NCBI GenBank assembly: GCA_028709505.1
Contig: JAQVWW010000049.1
Coordinates: 1 to 7,450 of the forward strand
Origin: Eubacteriales bacterium
GTDB taxonomy: Bacteria; Bacillota; Clostridia; Christensenellales; UMGS416
Direction of reading: 5' to 3'
Length of the DNA: 7,450 bases
Shown: positions 1 to 5,786 of the stretch, piece by piece
Layout of the letters: the number at the start of each line of letters is the position of its first letter
Numbering within the stretch: position 1 is the stretch's first letter
Program-made: the position numbers and the translations under genes
The notes under the pieces: generated by a model
The model's database searches: none
What the model was told of the DNA's origin: nothing
The model's input: the letters and a program-made list of their open reading frames with translations, nothing else

Positions 1-2271
1 CTCGTACACCGACATCTCGGCGTTGGACTGGCCGGTCACGACAAAGACCTCGCCCACATAGATGCCGGGAAACGACAGCTGATAGCCGCTGTCTTTGACG
101 CTGAGCGTGTGCGGGCCGCCATAGGCCTGGCGATCCAGCTCCACGGCCCACTGGCCGTCTACCACTTTGGCGGTCTTGGTCTGGCCGTTGAAGGTGACGG
201 TGACGGTGTCGCCGGTCATGCCGTACCCGGTGATGGGCAGCGGCTTGCCGCCCTGCAGCACGGCGTCGCGGGAGAAGACAGACGGCAGCTGCAGCGCGTG
301 GTTACCCTGACGCAGCCGCGCGTCGGCGGCGCAGCAGAATATCCGTATCACATCCTGCCTGCTAAGCGCCTGGGCGCCGCCAAAGCAGTTGTTCCCGTCC
401 AGCGGCAGGTAGCCGTTCTGCACGGCAAAGAACACGGCGCTTTCATAAGCGCTGTCCAGCGTGTCCTGGTAAAGCGCCCGGTACCGGCTGTCGCCGGGCA
501 GGCCGGGAAGCGTGGCGGCGATAATACGCGCCGCCTCGTAACGGGTGATGCCGCGGTTCAAATCGGCTTTGTCCGCCGCCGGCGTACCGGCAAAAATGCG
601 CTGATAGTCCGCCAGCACAAATGTCTCCAGCGTCTGCCCCGCCTGCATGTGCCGGCCGGTGGCGTACAGCGCCGTCGCCAGGAACTGCGCCACGCTGACA
701 TTGCCGCCAAAGGTTAAGCTGCGCTGATGGGGCATCAACACGCCCCGGCGCACCAGGTACGCCGTCTGTGTGGCGTATTCGTCGTCCTGCGCCACCGTCA
801 GCGGCGTATCGGCAAAGGCGGCCAGCTGCTTGGTCTGCGTGGCAAAGCTCTGCGTATCGTACAGGGCCACGTCGTCAAAACGCACGGTGGAGGCGTAGCC
901 CCAGCCGGCGCCCTGATAGCCCGACGTGCCAAAAGCCGGGCCGGCGGCGCTGCGGGTAATTTTGTACGGCGTATCGTCGGTCATCTCCAAAAGTGGCTGC
1001 GCACCGTTTCCGGCGCGATCGGGTCCGTCGATATAAAAAGCGATGTGCACGCCGCCGGCGGGGGTATCCTCCACCAGCAACCGCGCCGTATAATCGACGC
1101 CTTCTTTAAGCAGATAGGAAGCCTGGGCCAGCGGCGCGGTGCCGCTGGGCGCGTTGGTGTTGGTGATGGACCACATACACCGGGCCAGGTTGGATTGATA
1201 CTCGCCTATCGGCAGCACCATATAGTAATTGATGGCGTAATAGTTGGTAAAGGCGGCGTCGGCGGTGCGCGCAATGATACGCAAAATGACGCGATTGGCG
1301 TCCCCTTCGTTGGCCATGCTTTGTACGTTGACGGTAAAGGTCATGCCGTAGCTTTCGTGGTTCTGCATCAGGTCTTTGCGCAGCGCCACCTGCTGATCGC
1401 CGGCCAGTTCCTGCTCCTTGCCCGACAGTTGCAGATAGCCGTCGGCGGTGATTTCGTTTAGCGCGCCTTTGGTTCTGCTGCCCTGCCAGGCTACGCTGCC
1501 ATTGGCCGCCTTGACGTCATAATTTTCCAGTTTTTTATCGTTGAAGTCTTCGTAATAAAAGGGTTCACCCAGTGGCGCGGTGATCTGATAGGCGCCGTCA
1601 TAGCCGGCGGCGCCGGCGATGCTGACCACGCCCAGAACGCTTAAATAATCCAGCAGCGTCTGCCCGGCGTCGTCTATGCCGGCGGAAAGCGCAGCGTAGC
1701 AGATGTCAAACGCGTCGTCCATCGAAAGCCGTCCGTCGTCCACCCAGTCGGCGTCCCGCAGGCCCCTGCGCCGCGCCATATCGCCGGCGTTCTCCCACGT
1801 GACGTCGCTTTGCCGTCCGCCCACATGGTCCATCGCCCGCAGCAAAAAGAGTAAGAATGTGTTGGCATCGCAAACACCGTCGCCAATAAAACGATTATCG
1901 GACACGCCGGTAATAATGTTGTGTTGGTACAATAGCGCAATGACCGGCGTATCTTCGCCGGTAACGTCCACAAACGGGTGCGTATAACCATCGTCTCGGG
2001 CCAGCGGCGTCAGGCCGGTCACATCGGCTACCAGCCGCGCCGCCGTGGTGCGGGTGACGATGCCATCCGCCGCGTACTGCCCATCCTTTATAATGCCGTA
2101 ATCCAGCAGAAATTGGCCGGACGCGTTCAGCGCATCGTTGGCCGGCGCTGGGCTTGCCGTGGCACCGGGCAAAACGCCATGCGTCGGCTGCACCGCGCCG
2201 GGCGGTGCGCAGGCGCTCAACATCAGTAACGTGCATAGCGCGATGGAAAGATAGCCCGCCTTGTTTTTCAC
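1..2271 (-). CDS. SLH-repeat lipoprotein with sialate O-acetylesterase domain (3' end off window)
   Basis: I read 757 codons without a stop from a GTG at 2271 to the left edge. The GTG has AAGGAG seven bases upstream. The N-terminus is a lipoprotein signal: KNK, a hydrophobic stretch, then the lipobox LSAC with Cys21, so the mature protein should be anchored outside the membrane. Residues about 55-210 and 480-650 each look like three SLH repeats; the clearest pieces are FVDV followed by NIITGVSDNRF, SMDDAFDICYAAL, and ITRYEAARIIAATL. Residues about 235-475 resemble a concanavalin/LamG-type beta-sandwich (FYYEDFND at its start). From residue 663 the sequence matches the N-terminus of the sialate O-acetylesterase (SASA) family: LPSVFS, VLQGGKP, VTVTFNGQ, then GEVFVVTGQSNAEM, where Ser749 is the expected nucleophile. 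The rest of the catalytic domain is outside the window. Family assignment rests on motifs. The likely role is deacetylation of a sialylated or otherwise acetylated glycan at the cell surface; the substrate cannot be read from sequence. Confidence 0.82.
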   Translation of the reverse strand, partial: MKNKAGYLSIALCTLLMLSACAPPGAVQPTHGVLPGATASPAPANDALNASGQFLLDYGIIKDGQYAADGIVTRTTAARLVADVTGLTPLARDDGYTHPFVDVTGEDTPVIALLYQHNIITGVSDNRFIGDGVCDANTFLLFLLRAMDHVGGRQSDVTWENAGDMARRRGLRDADWVDDGRLSMDDAFDICYAALSAGIDDAGQTLLDYLSVLGVVSIAGAAGYDGAYQITAPLGEPFYYEDFNDKKLENYDVKAANGSVAWQGSRTKGALNEITADGYLQLSGKEQELAGDQQVALRKDLMQNHESYGMTFTVNVQSMANEGDANRVILRIIARTADAAFTNYYAINYYMVLPIGEYQSNLARCMWSITNTNAPSGTAPLAQASYLLKEGVDYTARLLVEDTPAGGVHIAFYIDGPDRAGNGAQPLLEMTDDTPYKITRSAAGPAFGTSGYQGAGWGYASTVRFDDVALYDTQSFATQTKQLAAFADTPLTVAQDDEYATQTAYLVRRGVLMPHQRSLTFGGNVSVAQFLATALYATGRHMQAGQTLETFVLADYQRIFAGTPAADKADLNRGITRYEAARIIAATLPGLPGDSRYRALYQDTLDSAYESAVFFAVQNGYLPLDGNNCFGGAQALSRQDVIRIFCCAADARLRQGNHALQLPSVFSRDAVLQGGKPLPITGYGMTGDTVTVTFNGQTKTAKVVDGQWAVELDRQAYGGPHTLSVKDSGYQLSFPGIYVGEVFVVTGQSNAEMSVYE

Positions 2272-2278
2272 AAAAACT

Positions 2279-2284
2279 CTCCTT
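2279..2284 (-). promoter_or_regulatory. Ribosome binding site fixing the GTG start of the lipoprotein
   Basis: The minus strand reads AAGGAG seven bases before GTG at 2271. This start puts a complete lipoprotein signal peptide at the N-terminus. The overlapping minus-strand frame that begins further upstream lacks a comparable signal. Confidence 0.8.
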
Positions 2285-2423
2285 GCCCCATCCCGGTGGC
2301 GCCAGCCCAGGCAGTTGCGCATCGCATCGATGCATCGTTTAAGGCGTATGTGCAGATGTGTCCATGTCTCCGGCGTCGGATTCCTTATCTCAACAAAAAA
2401 TTTAAATTTCCTAAGATCGATCT

Positions 2424-2449
2424 ATATAATACTATGTATATCATTATAT
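2424..2449. repeat. AT-rich dyad ATATAAT/ATTATAT
   Basis: Two 7-base arms, ATATAAT at 2424-2430 and ATTATAT at 2443-2449, form an exact inverted repeat around 12 bases. A perfect 10-base palindrome, AGATCGATCT, sits beside it at 2414-2423. The arms contain -10-like hexamers facing opposite ways, so this could be a bidirectional promoter core, an operator, or simply AT-rich sequence. Confidence 0.4.
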
Positions 2450-2474
2450 TCCTTTATTTATGAGATGAAGTCAA
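2443..2474 (-). promoter_or_regulatory. Possible promoter region for the lipoprotein gene
   Basis: In the AT island the minus strand carries a perfect TATAAT (2448 to 2443) and TTGACT further upstream (2474 to 2469). The spacing is 20 bases, longer than the usual 17, so the pair may not be functional as read. ACTTCA at 2471-2466 would give 17 bases but matches the consensus poorly. Any transcript would have a leader of about 165 bases before the GTG at 2271. Confidence 0.3.
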
Positions 2475-2540
2475 GTCGTCCGAAAGGATAATCTTGGATT
2501 TTTTTGTCGCGGCATATCCTCTAAAGCGATATGTGTATCA

Positions 2541-2651
2541 GCAAGGGCTTGCCCGCGTTCCTTTTCCGGCAACCTGCCGGCCGGTACCCCTTTTCCAGCC
2601 GGTAGGACACTGCAGCGGCCCGCCCTTTCGGTATCCGGCCGGCGGCCCGCC
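2541..2651. repeat. GC-rich stretch with clustered short inverted and direct repeats
   Basis: Visible elements are GCAAG/CTTGC at 2541-2552, CCGGC/GCCGG around a 5-base loop at 2566-2580, and the direct repeat GCGGCCCGCC at 2615-2624 and 2642-2651. GGTA recurs within CCGGTA/CGGTA contexts at about 2581, 2599 and 2629. The composition contrasts sharply with the AT island next to it. It could be a structured RNA, recombination-related sequence, or an interspersed repeat. I do not recognise it. Confidence 0.4.
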
Positions 2652-2832
2652 AGCGCTTTTAAACCGGACTCGCAGGCTACGGCGGCGCAGCCACGGGGCC
2701 TGGGCAATCAAGCGACAAAACCTCTCGCACGAGCGCGGATGTCGGCTGCTCACATGTCCCGCCTTGGTATCGGTGGGCCGGCGGCGCAATGCTATTTTAC
2801 TATTTGCATAACGTTTTGTTTTATAATCTGCT

Positions 2833-2855
2833 GCGCTGTTCTGCCATTACAGCGC
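2833..2855. repeat. Inverted repeat over the recombinase stop codon
   Basis: GCGCTGT at 2833-2839 and ACAGCGC at 2849-2855 are exact inverted repeats around a 9-base loop, overlapping the TAA stop at 2847-2849. No T-run follows the stem on either strand, so it is not a standard intrinsic terminator, although it could stabilise the mRNA 3' end. Confidence 0.5.
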
Positions 2856-4481
2856 GTCTTCACTTGCCTGCTCTGCCGCGGTTTGCTCCTCTGCGCCGGG
2901 CTGCCCGGCGCAGAGGGCCTTTGGCGGCGCACAGCAGAAGTAGAGCAGCACCCGCTTATCCTGCGTCAGCTCCACCCTTTTTATCAGGCTAACCAGCAGC
3001 GTGCGGTTACCGTCCTTCTCCCGCAGGAAGCGTTGGGCCAGCTCCTCCAGTTGGCTGCGCAGATCCGCCGGCGCGCGCTGCCGCTGGGCCTGCAGCGCGG
3101 CACGTTTTTGCATAAGCGCGGCGCGCCGGCCACGCAAATGGGCGTAGACCCGTACAAAATCTTCTTCCTCCAGCAGGCCGGACAACTTATCCAGATACAT
3201 TGCGTCGAGTTTTTCACGCAGTGCGTTAAGCTCGGCGTCCAGCGCGTGCAGCGTCGCCTGCAATTCGCCGCCGCGCCTGCTGTCCTTTGCCAGCGTCGCC
3301 GCCATCTCGTCCAGCATGCCCGCATCCAGATAGCTTCGGCACACGTCGTCCACCCGTTGCAGCACCGCGTTGGTAACGGTATCCACCCGAGCCGAGTGGC
3401 AGGTACAGGCGCGCGCTTTGGGCTGGCGCTGATAAGTGCGGCAAATAAAATACAATACGTCTTCGCCCTTGGCGTTTGGGCGATTGACCACGGACAACGG
3501 CCGGCCGCATTCGTGGCAGCAGATGGTTCCTTTAAGCAAATAGTCGTAAGTGCGGCTGCGGGTGCTGCGACGGCTGGCGACGAGCAGGCCCACGCGCCGA
3601 AACACATCCGACTCTATAATGGGCACGTGCGTATCCTGTACGACAATCCAATTTTTCGGGCTTATCCGCACACTTTTGGCCGTCTTATAGTTCAGGCGTC
3701 GGGATTTTCCTTGCACCATATGGCCGATGTAGGTGGGGTTTTGCAGCATGTCCGCAATGCGTTCGGCGCTCCACAAGCCGCTGTATGCCCGCCGCGTCAG
3801 CCCGGCATAGACGGCCGGCGGCGGCACGCCTTCCCGGTTGAGCCGCTGGGCGATCTGCCGGCAGGACTGCCCTTGCAGCGCCTTTAAGAATATCCGGCGC
3901 ACCACTGCCGCCGCCTCGTCGTCGATGACCAGCTTGTTTTTTTCTTGGGAGGAAAGCCGGTAGCCGTATACGGCTTTCCCGCCGACAAAGAGGCCTCGAC
4001 GCTGTTTATCGTGCTTGACACTTTTGATTTTCTTGGAGATGTCCTTGGCATACCAGTCGTTCATGATGGCTCGAAAGGGCGTGATGTCGTTGGCTGAGTT
4101 GTCCACGCCGGTATCGACGCCGTCCAGCAGCGACAAATACCGCACGCCATGCTCGGGAAAATATCGTTCCAGATAGTGTCCGGTCAGAATATAGTCCCTG
4201 CCCAACCGCGACATGTCCTTGGTGATGACCATATTGACCTTCTTGCGCTCGATATCGCCCAGCATGCGCTGGAATCCCGGCCGTTCGAAGCTGGTTCCGC
4301 TCCAGCCGTCGTCCACATATACATCGTGCACGGCAAGCCCGCTTTGCCGCGCAAACGCCGTCAGCAGGTCCCTTTGGTTGGTCACGCTCTGGGATTCCAG
4401 CTCGGTATCGTCCTCTTTGGACAAACGGATATACAGGGCGGCCTGGTAATCCGCCGGATTGTCTATTTGCAAATATGCCAT
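2847..4481 (-). CDS. Large serine recombinase, probable excisionase of a sigK-intervening element
   Basis: This 544-residue protein has the size and domain order of large serine recombinases. The N-terminal resolvase domain begins YQAALYIRLSKED with catalytic Ser21, followed by DGWSGTSFERPGF (58-70) and the arginine motif DMSRLGRD (89-96). The recombinase domain covers about 165-300, with GKAVYGYR and LQNPTYIGHMVQGKSRR. A zinc ribbon follows, with CHEC at 322-325 and Cys347, Cys359 and Cys361. A charged probable coiled coil covers about 390-490, as in integrases of this class. The start is ATG at 4481; only a G-rich stretch precedes it, so it may depend on translation from the small gene upstream (77-base gap). 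The family makes a staggered cut in attP and attB through a serine-DNA link and rejoins the ends. Its position beside a broken sigK suggests a SpoIVCA-like job: excising the element during sporulation. The C-terminal tail after about residue 516 (Ala/Glu/Gln-rich) is not family-like and contains a palindrome. Confidence 0.93.
   Translation of the reverse strand: MAYLQIDNPADYQAALYIRLSKEDDTELESQSVTNQRDLLTAFARQSGLAVHDVYVDDGWSGTSFERPGFQRMLGDIERKKVNMVITKDMSRLGRDYILTGHYLERYFPEHGVRYLSLLDGVDTGVDNSANDITPFRAIMNDWYAKDISKKIKSVKHDKQRRGLFVGGKAVYGYRLSSQEKNKLVIDDEAAAVVRRIFLKALQGQSCRQIAQRLNREGVPPPAVYAGLTRRAYSGLWSAERIADMLQNPTYIGHMVQGKSRRLNYKTAKSVRISPKNWIVVQDTHVPIIESDVFRRVGLLVASRRSTRSRTYDYLLKGTICCHECGRPLSVVNRPNAKGEDVLYFICRTYQRQPKARACTCHSARVDTVTNAVLQRVDDVCRSYLDAGMLDEMAATLAKDSRRGGELQATLHALDAELNALREKLDAMYLDKLSGLLEEEDFVRVYAHLRGRRAALMQKRAALQAQRQRAPADLRSQLEELAQRFLREKDGNRTLLVSLIKRVELTQDKRVLLYFCCAPPKALCAGQPGAEEQTAAEQASEDAL
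2888..2916. repeat. 29-base perfect palindrome inside the recombinase 3' end
   Basis: CCTCTGCGCCGGGC (2888-2901) and GCCCGGCGCAGAGG (2903-2916) are exact inverted repeats around the single base T2902. They encode recombinase residues about 522-532, at the start of the low-complexity tail. A 14-bp GC-rich stem is far beyond chance. There is no T-run beside it, so a conventional terminator is unlikely. Confidence 0.85.
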
Positions 4482-4558
4482 GGCCTGCCCCCGCGCCGCA
4501 CCCTCATCGGCAGACTTTTTCCTTTGGTATCGCGCATTGCCCCATCCGACGCGCCGCT

Positions 4559-4684
4559 TCAGCCTGCCGCATCGGGCAAAAGGCTCTTTACAAACAACAT
4601 AAATGACGCCCGGACGATGTCTCGGGCGCTGGACCCCTCCTCATCGTAGAAACATTCCGCCACCGGCGTTCTTCTCCCCTTCAT
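4559..4684 (-). CDS. Small 41-residue protein upstream of the recombinase, candidate directionality factor
   Basis: The ATG at 4684 has GGGAGG eight bases upstream, and the frame ends with TGA at 4559, 77 bases before the recombinase ATG. A longer open frame reaches back to 4828, but its extra N-terminal part is Arg/Gly-rich with no ribosome binding site, so I choose the internal start. The protein is charged at first (MKGRRTPVAECFYDEEG), with a predicted helix SSARDIVRASFMLFVKSLL at 18-36. I do not recognise a named family. Small proteins encoded next to large serine recombinases often act as recombination directionality factors, which switch the enzyme from integration to excision; for the Clostridioides difficile sigK element such a small protein is known. 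That role is inference from position alone. Confidence 0.55.
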   Translation of the reverse strand: MKGRRTPVAECFYDEEGSSARDIVRASFMLFVKSLLPDAAG

Positions 4685-4713
4685 ACGCTCTGCCTCCCGT
4701 ATCCTCTGGTTTA

Positions 4714-4742
4714 TATCTATGCCAAGCGGGCGGATTCTTGCG
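4714..4742 (-). promoter_or_regulatory. Possible SigE-type promoter for the small gene and recombinase
   Basis: The minus strand reads CATAGATA (4721 to 4714), a partial match to the mother-cell SigE -10 consensus CATACAnT. A transcript starting about seven bases later would have a leader of about 21 bases holding the GGGAGG site. The -35 region (GCAAGAA, 4741 to 4735) matches poorly. Transcription by SigE would be expected for a sporulation-specific excisionase. Confidence 0.3.
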
Positions 4743-4834
4743 CGGCGATGGGATCTGCGCTGTAGAAGCGGAAACAGGCTTTGCTTTAGGCTTCCCGCGC
4801 CCGCAGGAACTTTACCCGCTCTCCCCAACCATCT

Positions 4835-5599
4835 TCACAGCAGTGCCGGCATGCAAAAAAACCCGGTTGCCGCCGTCCCCGCCGCCCTGGGCCGGCGCAT
4901 CCCACAGCGGCGCGCCGATGCCGTTTTATCCCGCCGTTTTGTACGGTAGCCGCGCTGCGCTACATAGGAGCGGGAGATACCCAATCTCTGGCCTATCTCT
5001 TTTTGCGTCATGCGCCGCTGCCCCCACAAGCCGTAACGCATTTCGATAATGCACCGCTCACGGCGCTCCAGCGTCTTGACCAGCGCATTGAGCTTATCGG
5101 TCTGCATGCGCAAGTCTACCGAATCGATGACCTCGTCCTGGCCGGTACCCAGGATGTCGGCCAGCGAGATTTCATTGCCCTCGTGGTCGGTGCCGATGGG
5201 CTCGTCCATGTACACCTCGTTGCGCAGCTTGCGGCTGGAGCGGATGCTCATCAGCACCTCATTTTGAATGCAACGGGCGGCGTACGTGGCCAGCTTGATG
5301 TTTTTGGCCGGATCGAATGTGTTAACGGCCTTAATTAAGCCAATGGTGCCGATGGACACCAGATCGTCCATGTCGCGGCCGTTGCCGCGATATTTCTTTG
5401 CGATATGGGCCACCAGCCGCAGGTTGCGCTCCACCAGCTGGCCGGCCGCCCATTTATCACCGGATAGCTTTCTGCGCACGTATTCCTTTTCCTCGTCGGC
5501 CGTCATTGGCTGTGGGAAAAACGAGCTCTTCTCGACACCGGACACCACCAACGACAGCCTCCGCAGCACCTCCAAAAACAATTCCGCCGTAATCAACAT
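4835..5599 (-). CDS. sigK: RNA polymerase sporulation sigma factor SigK, 5' portion, interrupted in region 4.2
   Basis: The ATG at 5599 has a strong AAGGGGGAG site six bases upstream; an upstream in-frame ATG at 5698 lacks one and lies beyond the likely promoter. Residues 1-20 form a hydrophobic pro-sequence, then FFPQPMTADEEKEY, typical of pro-SigK. Region 2 is intact: NLRLVAHIAKKY, DLVSIGTIGLIKAVNTFDP, KLATYAARCIQNEVL. DEPIGTDHEGNEISLADIL favours SigK over SigE. Region 4 has RERCIIEMRYGLWG and TQKEIGQRLGISRSYV. After Val213 (4961) homology ends in the middle of the recognition helix, where the family continues SRIEKRAL for about 25-30 residues. The frame instead runs 41 foreign residues to a TGA at 4835-4837. 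As read, the protein should not recognise -35 elements properly. SigK is the late mother-cell factor controlling coat and cortex genes and lysis. The gene should work only if the downstream element is excised; a simple pseudogene is the alternative. Confidence 0.9.
   Translation of the reverse strand: MLITAELFLEVLRRLSLVVSGVEKSSFFPQPMTADEEKEYVRRKLSGDKWAAGQLVERNLRLVAHIAKKYRGNGRDMDDLVSIGTIGLIKAVNTFDPAKNIKLATYAARCIQNEVLMSIRSSRKLRNEVYMDEPIGTDHEGNEISLADILGTGQDEVIDSVDLRMQTDKLNALVKTLERRERCIIEMRYGLWGQRRMTQKEIGQRLGISRSYVAQRGYRTKRRDKTASARRCGMRRPRAAGTAATGFFCMPALL
4946..4963. other. Putative attachment-site junction between sigK and the element
   Basis: Reading the minus strand, the sigK frame is normal through TCCTATGTA (Ser-Tyr-Val, ending at 4961). 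The next codons read AQRGYRTKRRDK instead of the family's SRIEKRAL. The short inverted repeat GTAGC/GCTAC (4946-4950 and 4959-4963) spans the break, consistent with the imperfect symmetry of serine recombinase attachment sites. The crossover is probably within a few bases of 4960. The partner site is outside the window, so the core cannot be defined. Confidence 0.6.
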
Positions 5600-5635
5600 G
5601 CTGCTCTCCCCCTTCTTTACAATCAACGCGGTTAC

Positions 5636-5664
5636 AGTGTATGCCTGCCGGCGCCTTTTTACGC
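5636..5664 (-). promoter_or_regulatory. SigE-type promoter for sigK
   Basis: The minus strand reads CATACACT (5643 to 5636), a full match to the SigE -10 consensus CATACAnT. GCGTAAA lies 14 bases upstream (5664 to 5658), a partial match to the SigE -35. A start about seven bases past the -10 gives a leader of about 30 bases that contains the sigK ribosome binding site. Transcription of sigK by SigE in the mother cell is the known arrangement in Bacillus. Confidence 0.55.
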
Positions 5665-5675
5665 CTGGCGGCGGC

Positions 5676-5696
5676 GACCGTCCCGAAGGGACGGCC
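5676..5696. repeat. Strong stem-loop between the divergent promoters
   Basis: The plus strand from 5676 to 5696 folds into nine pairs (one G-T type) around the loop GAA: GACCGTCCC / GGGACGGCC. An A7 run follows on the plus strand, so on neither strand does a T-run follow the stem, as an intrinsic terminator would require. It lies upstream of both predicted start sites and could be a protein-binding dyad. Confidence 0.55.
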
Positions 5697-5735
5697 AAAA
5701 AAATTGTTCGGGTTCTAAAAATATGTCATTTATTT

Positions 5736-5764
5736 TTATCAAGAATGCTGTATACTATTGTAAT
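5736..5764 (+). promoter_or_regulatory. Candidate housekeeping promoter of the ABC exporter
   Basis: TTATCA at 5736-5741, 17 bases, then TGTAAT at 5759-5764 gives matches of 4/6 and 5/6 to the SigA consensus with ideal spacing. TATACT at 5751-5756 is an alternative -10 but lacks a good -35. A start at about 5771 gives a leader of about 170 bases. Confidence 0.42.
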
Positions 5765-5786
5765 GTACGGATAAGCGGCGGTCTTT

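Larger units (their letters stand above)
2272..2846. other. Intergenic region without a convincing gene
   Basis: This 575-base gap separates the recombinase stop from the lipoprotein start. Open frames of about 60-105 codons exist on both strands, but they are Arg/Pro/Gly-rich, lack good ribosome binding sites and overlap each other, so I treat them as chance frames. The gap has three parts. Bases 2272-2390 are a mixed leader with the overlapping palindromes GCATCGATGC and CGATGCATCG at 2324-2337. Bases 2390-2490 are a strongly AT-rich island. Bases 2500-2790 are GC-rich and full of short repeats. I looked here on the minus strand for the missing 3' end of sigK (a SRIEKRAL-like segment) and did not find it. 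Confidence 0.7.
2847..4963 (-). mobile_element. Visible part of a skin-like element interrupting sigK
   Basis: Homology to SigK ends at about 4961. Everything from there to at least the end of the recombinase is foreign to sigK and carries a site-specific recombinase plus a small gene, all in the same direction as sigK. The sigK-side end is therefore placed at about 4960. The other end is not in the window, because no sigK 3' fragment or matching attachment sequence is visible down to position 1; the left coordinate given here is a minimum. An intact element would contain the lipoprotein gene as well. Confidence 0.72.

Noticed and set aside
109..1461. Plus-strand frames of 202 and 244 codons
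   Set aside because: They lie antisense to the lipoprotein frame, which is open throughout with SLH and esterase motifs; the plus-strand translations look like shadows.
2471..2811. Open frames of 60-105 codons on both strands between the recombinase and the lipoprotein
   Set aside because: They overlap each other, are Arg/Pro/Gly-rich, lack convincing ribosome binding sites and show no recognisable motif; they are expected in GC-rich sequence.
2804..2827. Plus-strand TTGCAT...TATAAT as a promoter antisense to the recombinase
   Set aside because: The spacing is only about 12 bases and no gene lies downstream on that strand.
2739..3887. Long plus-strand frame of 382 codons
   Set aside because: It is antisense to the recombinase, whose catalytic and zinc-ribbon motifs are clear, and its protein has no recognisable features.
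4855..4900. T7 run on the minus strand after the broken sigK, as an intrinsic terminator
   Set aside because: The preceding GC-rich sequence gives only short interrupted stems, and the best one is well separated from the T-run.
4835..4960. Simple frameshift at the end of sigK instead of an insertion
   Set aside because: None of the three minus-strand frames after the break encodes a SRIEKRAL-like continuation.
5599..5698. Upstream ATG at 5698 as the sigK start
   Set aside because: It has no ribosome binding site, would put the SigE-like promoter inside the gene, and the internal ATG gives the expected 20-residue pro-sequence.
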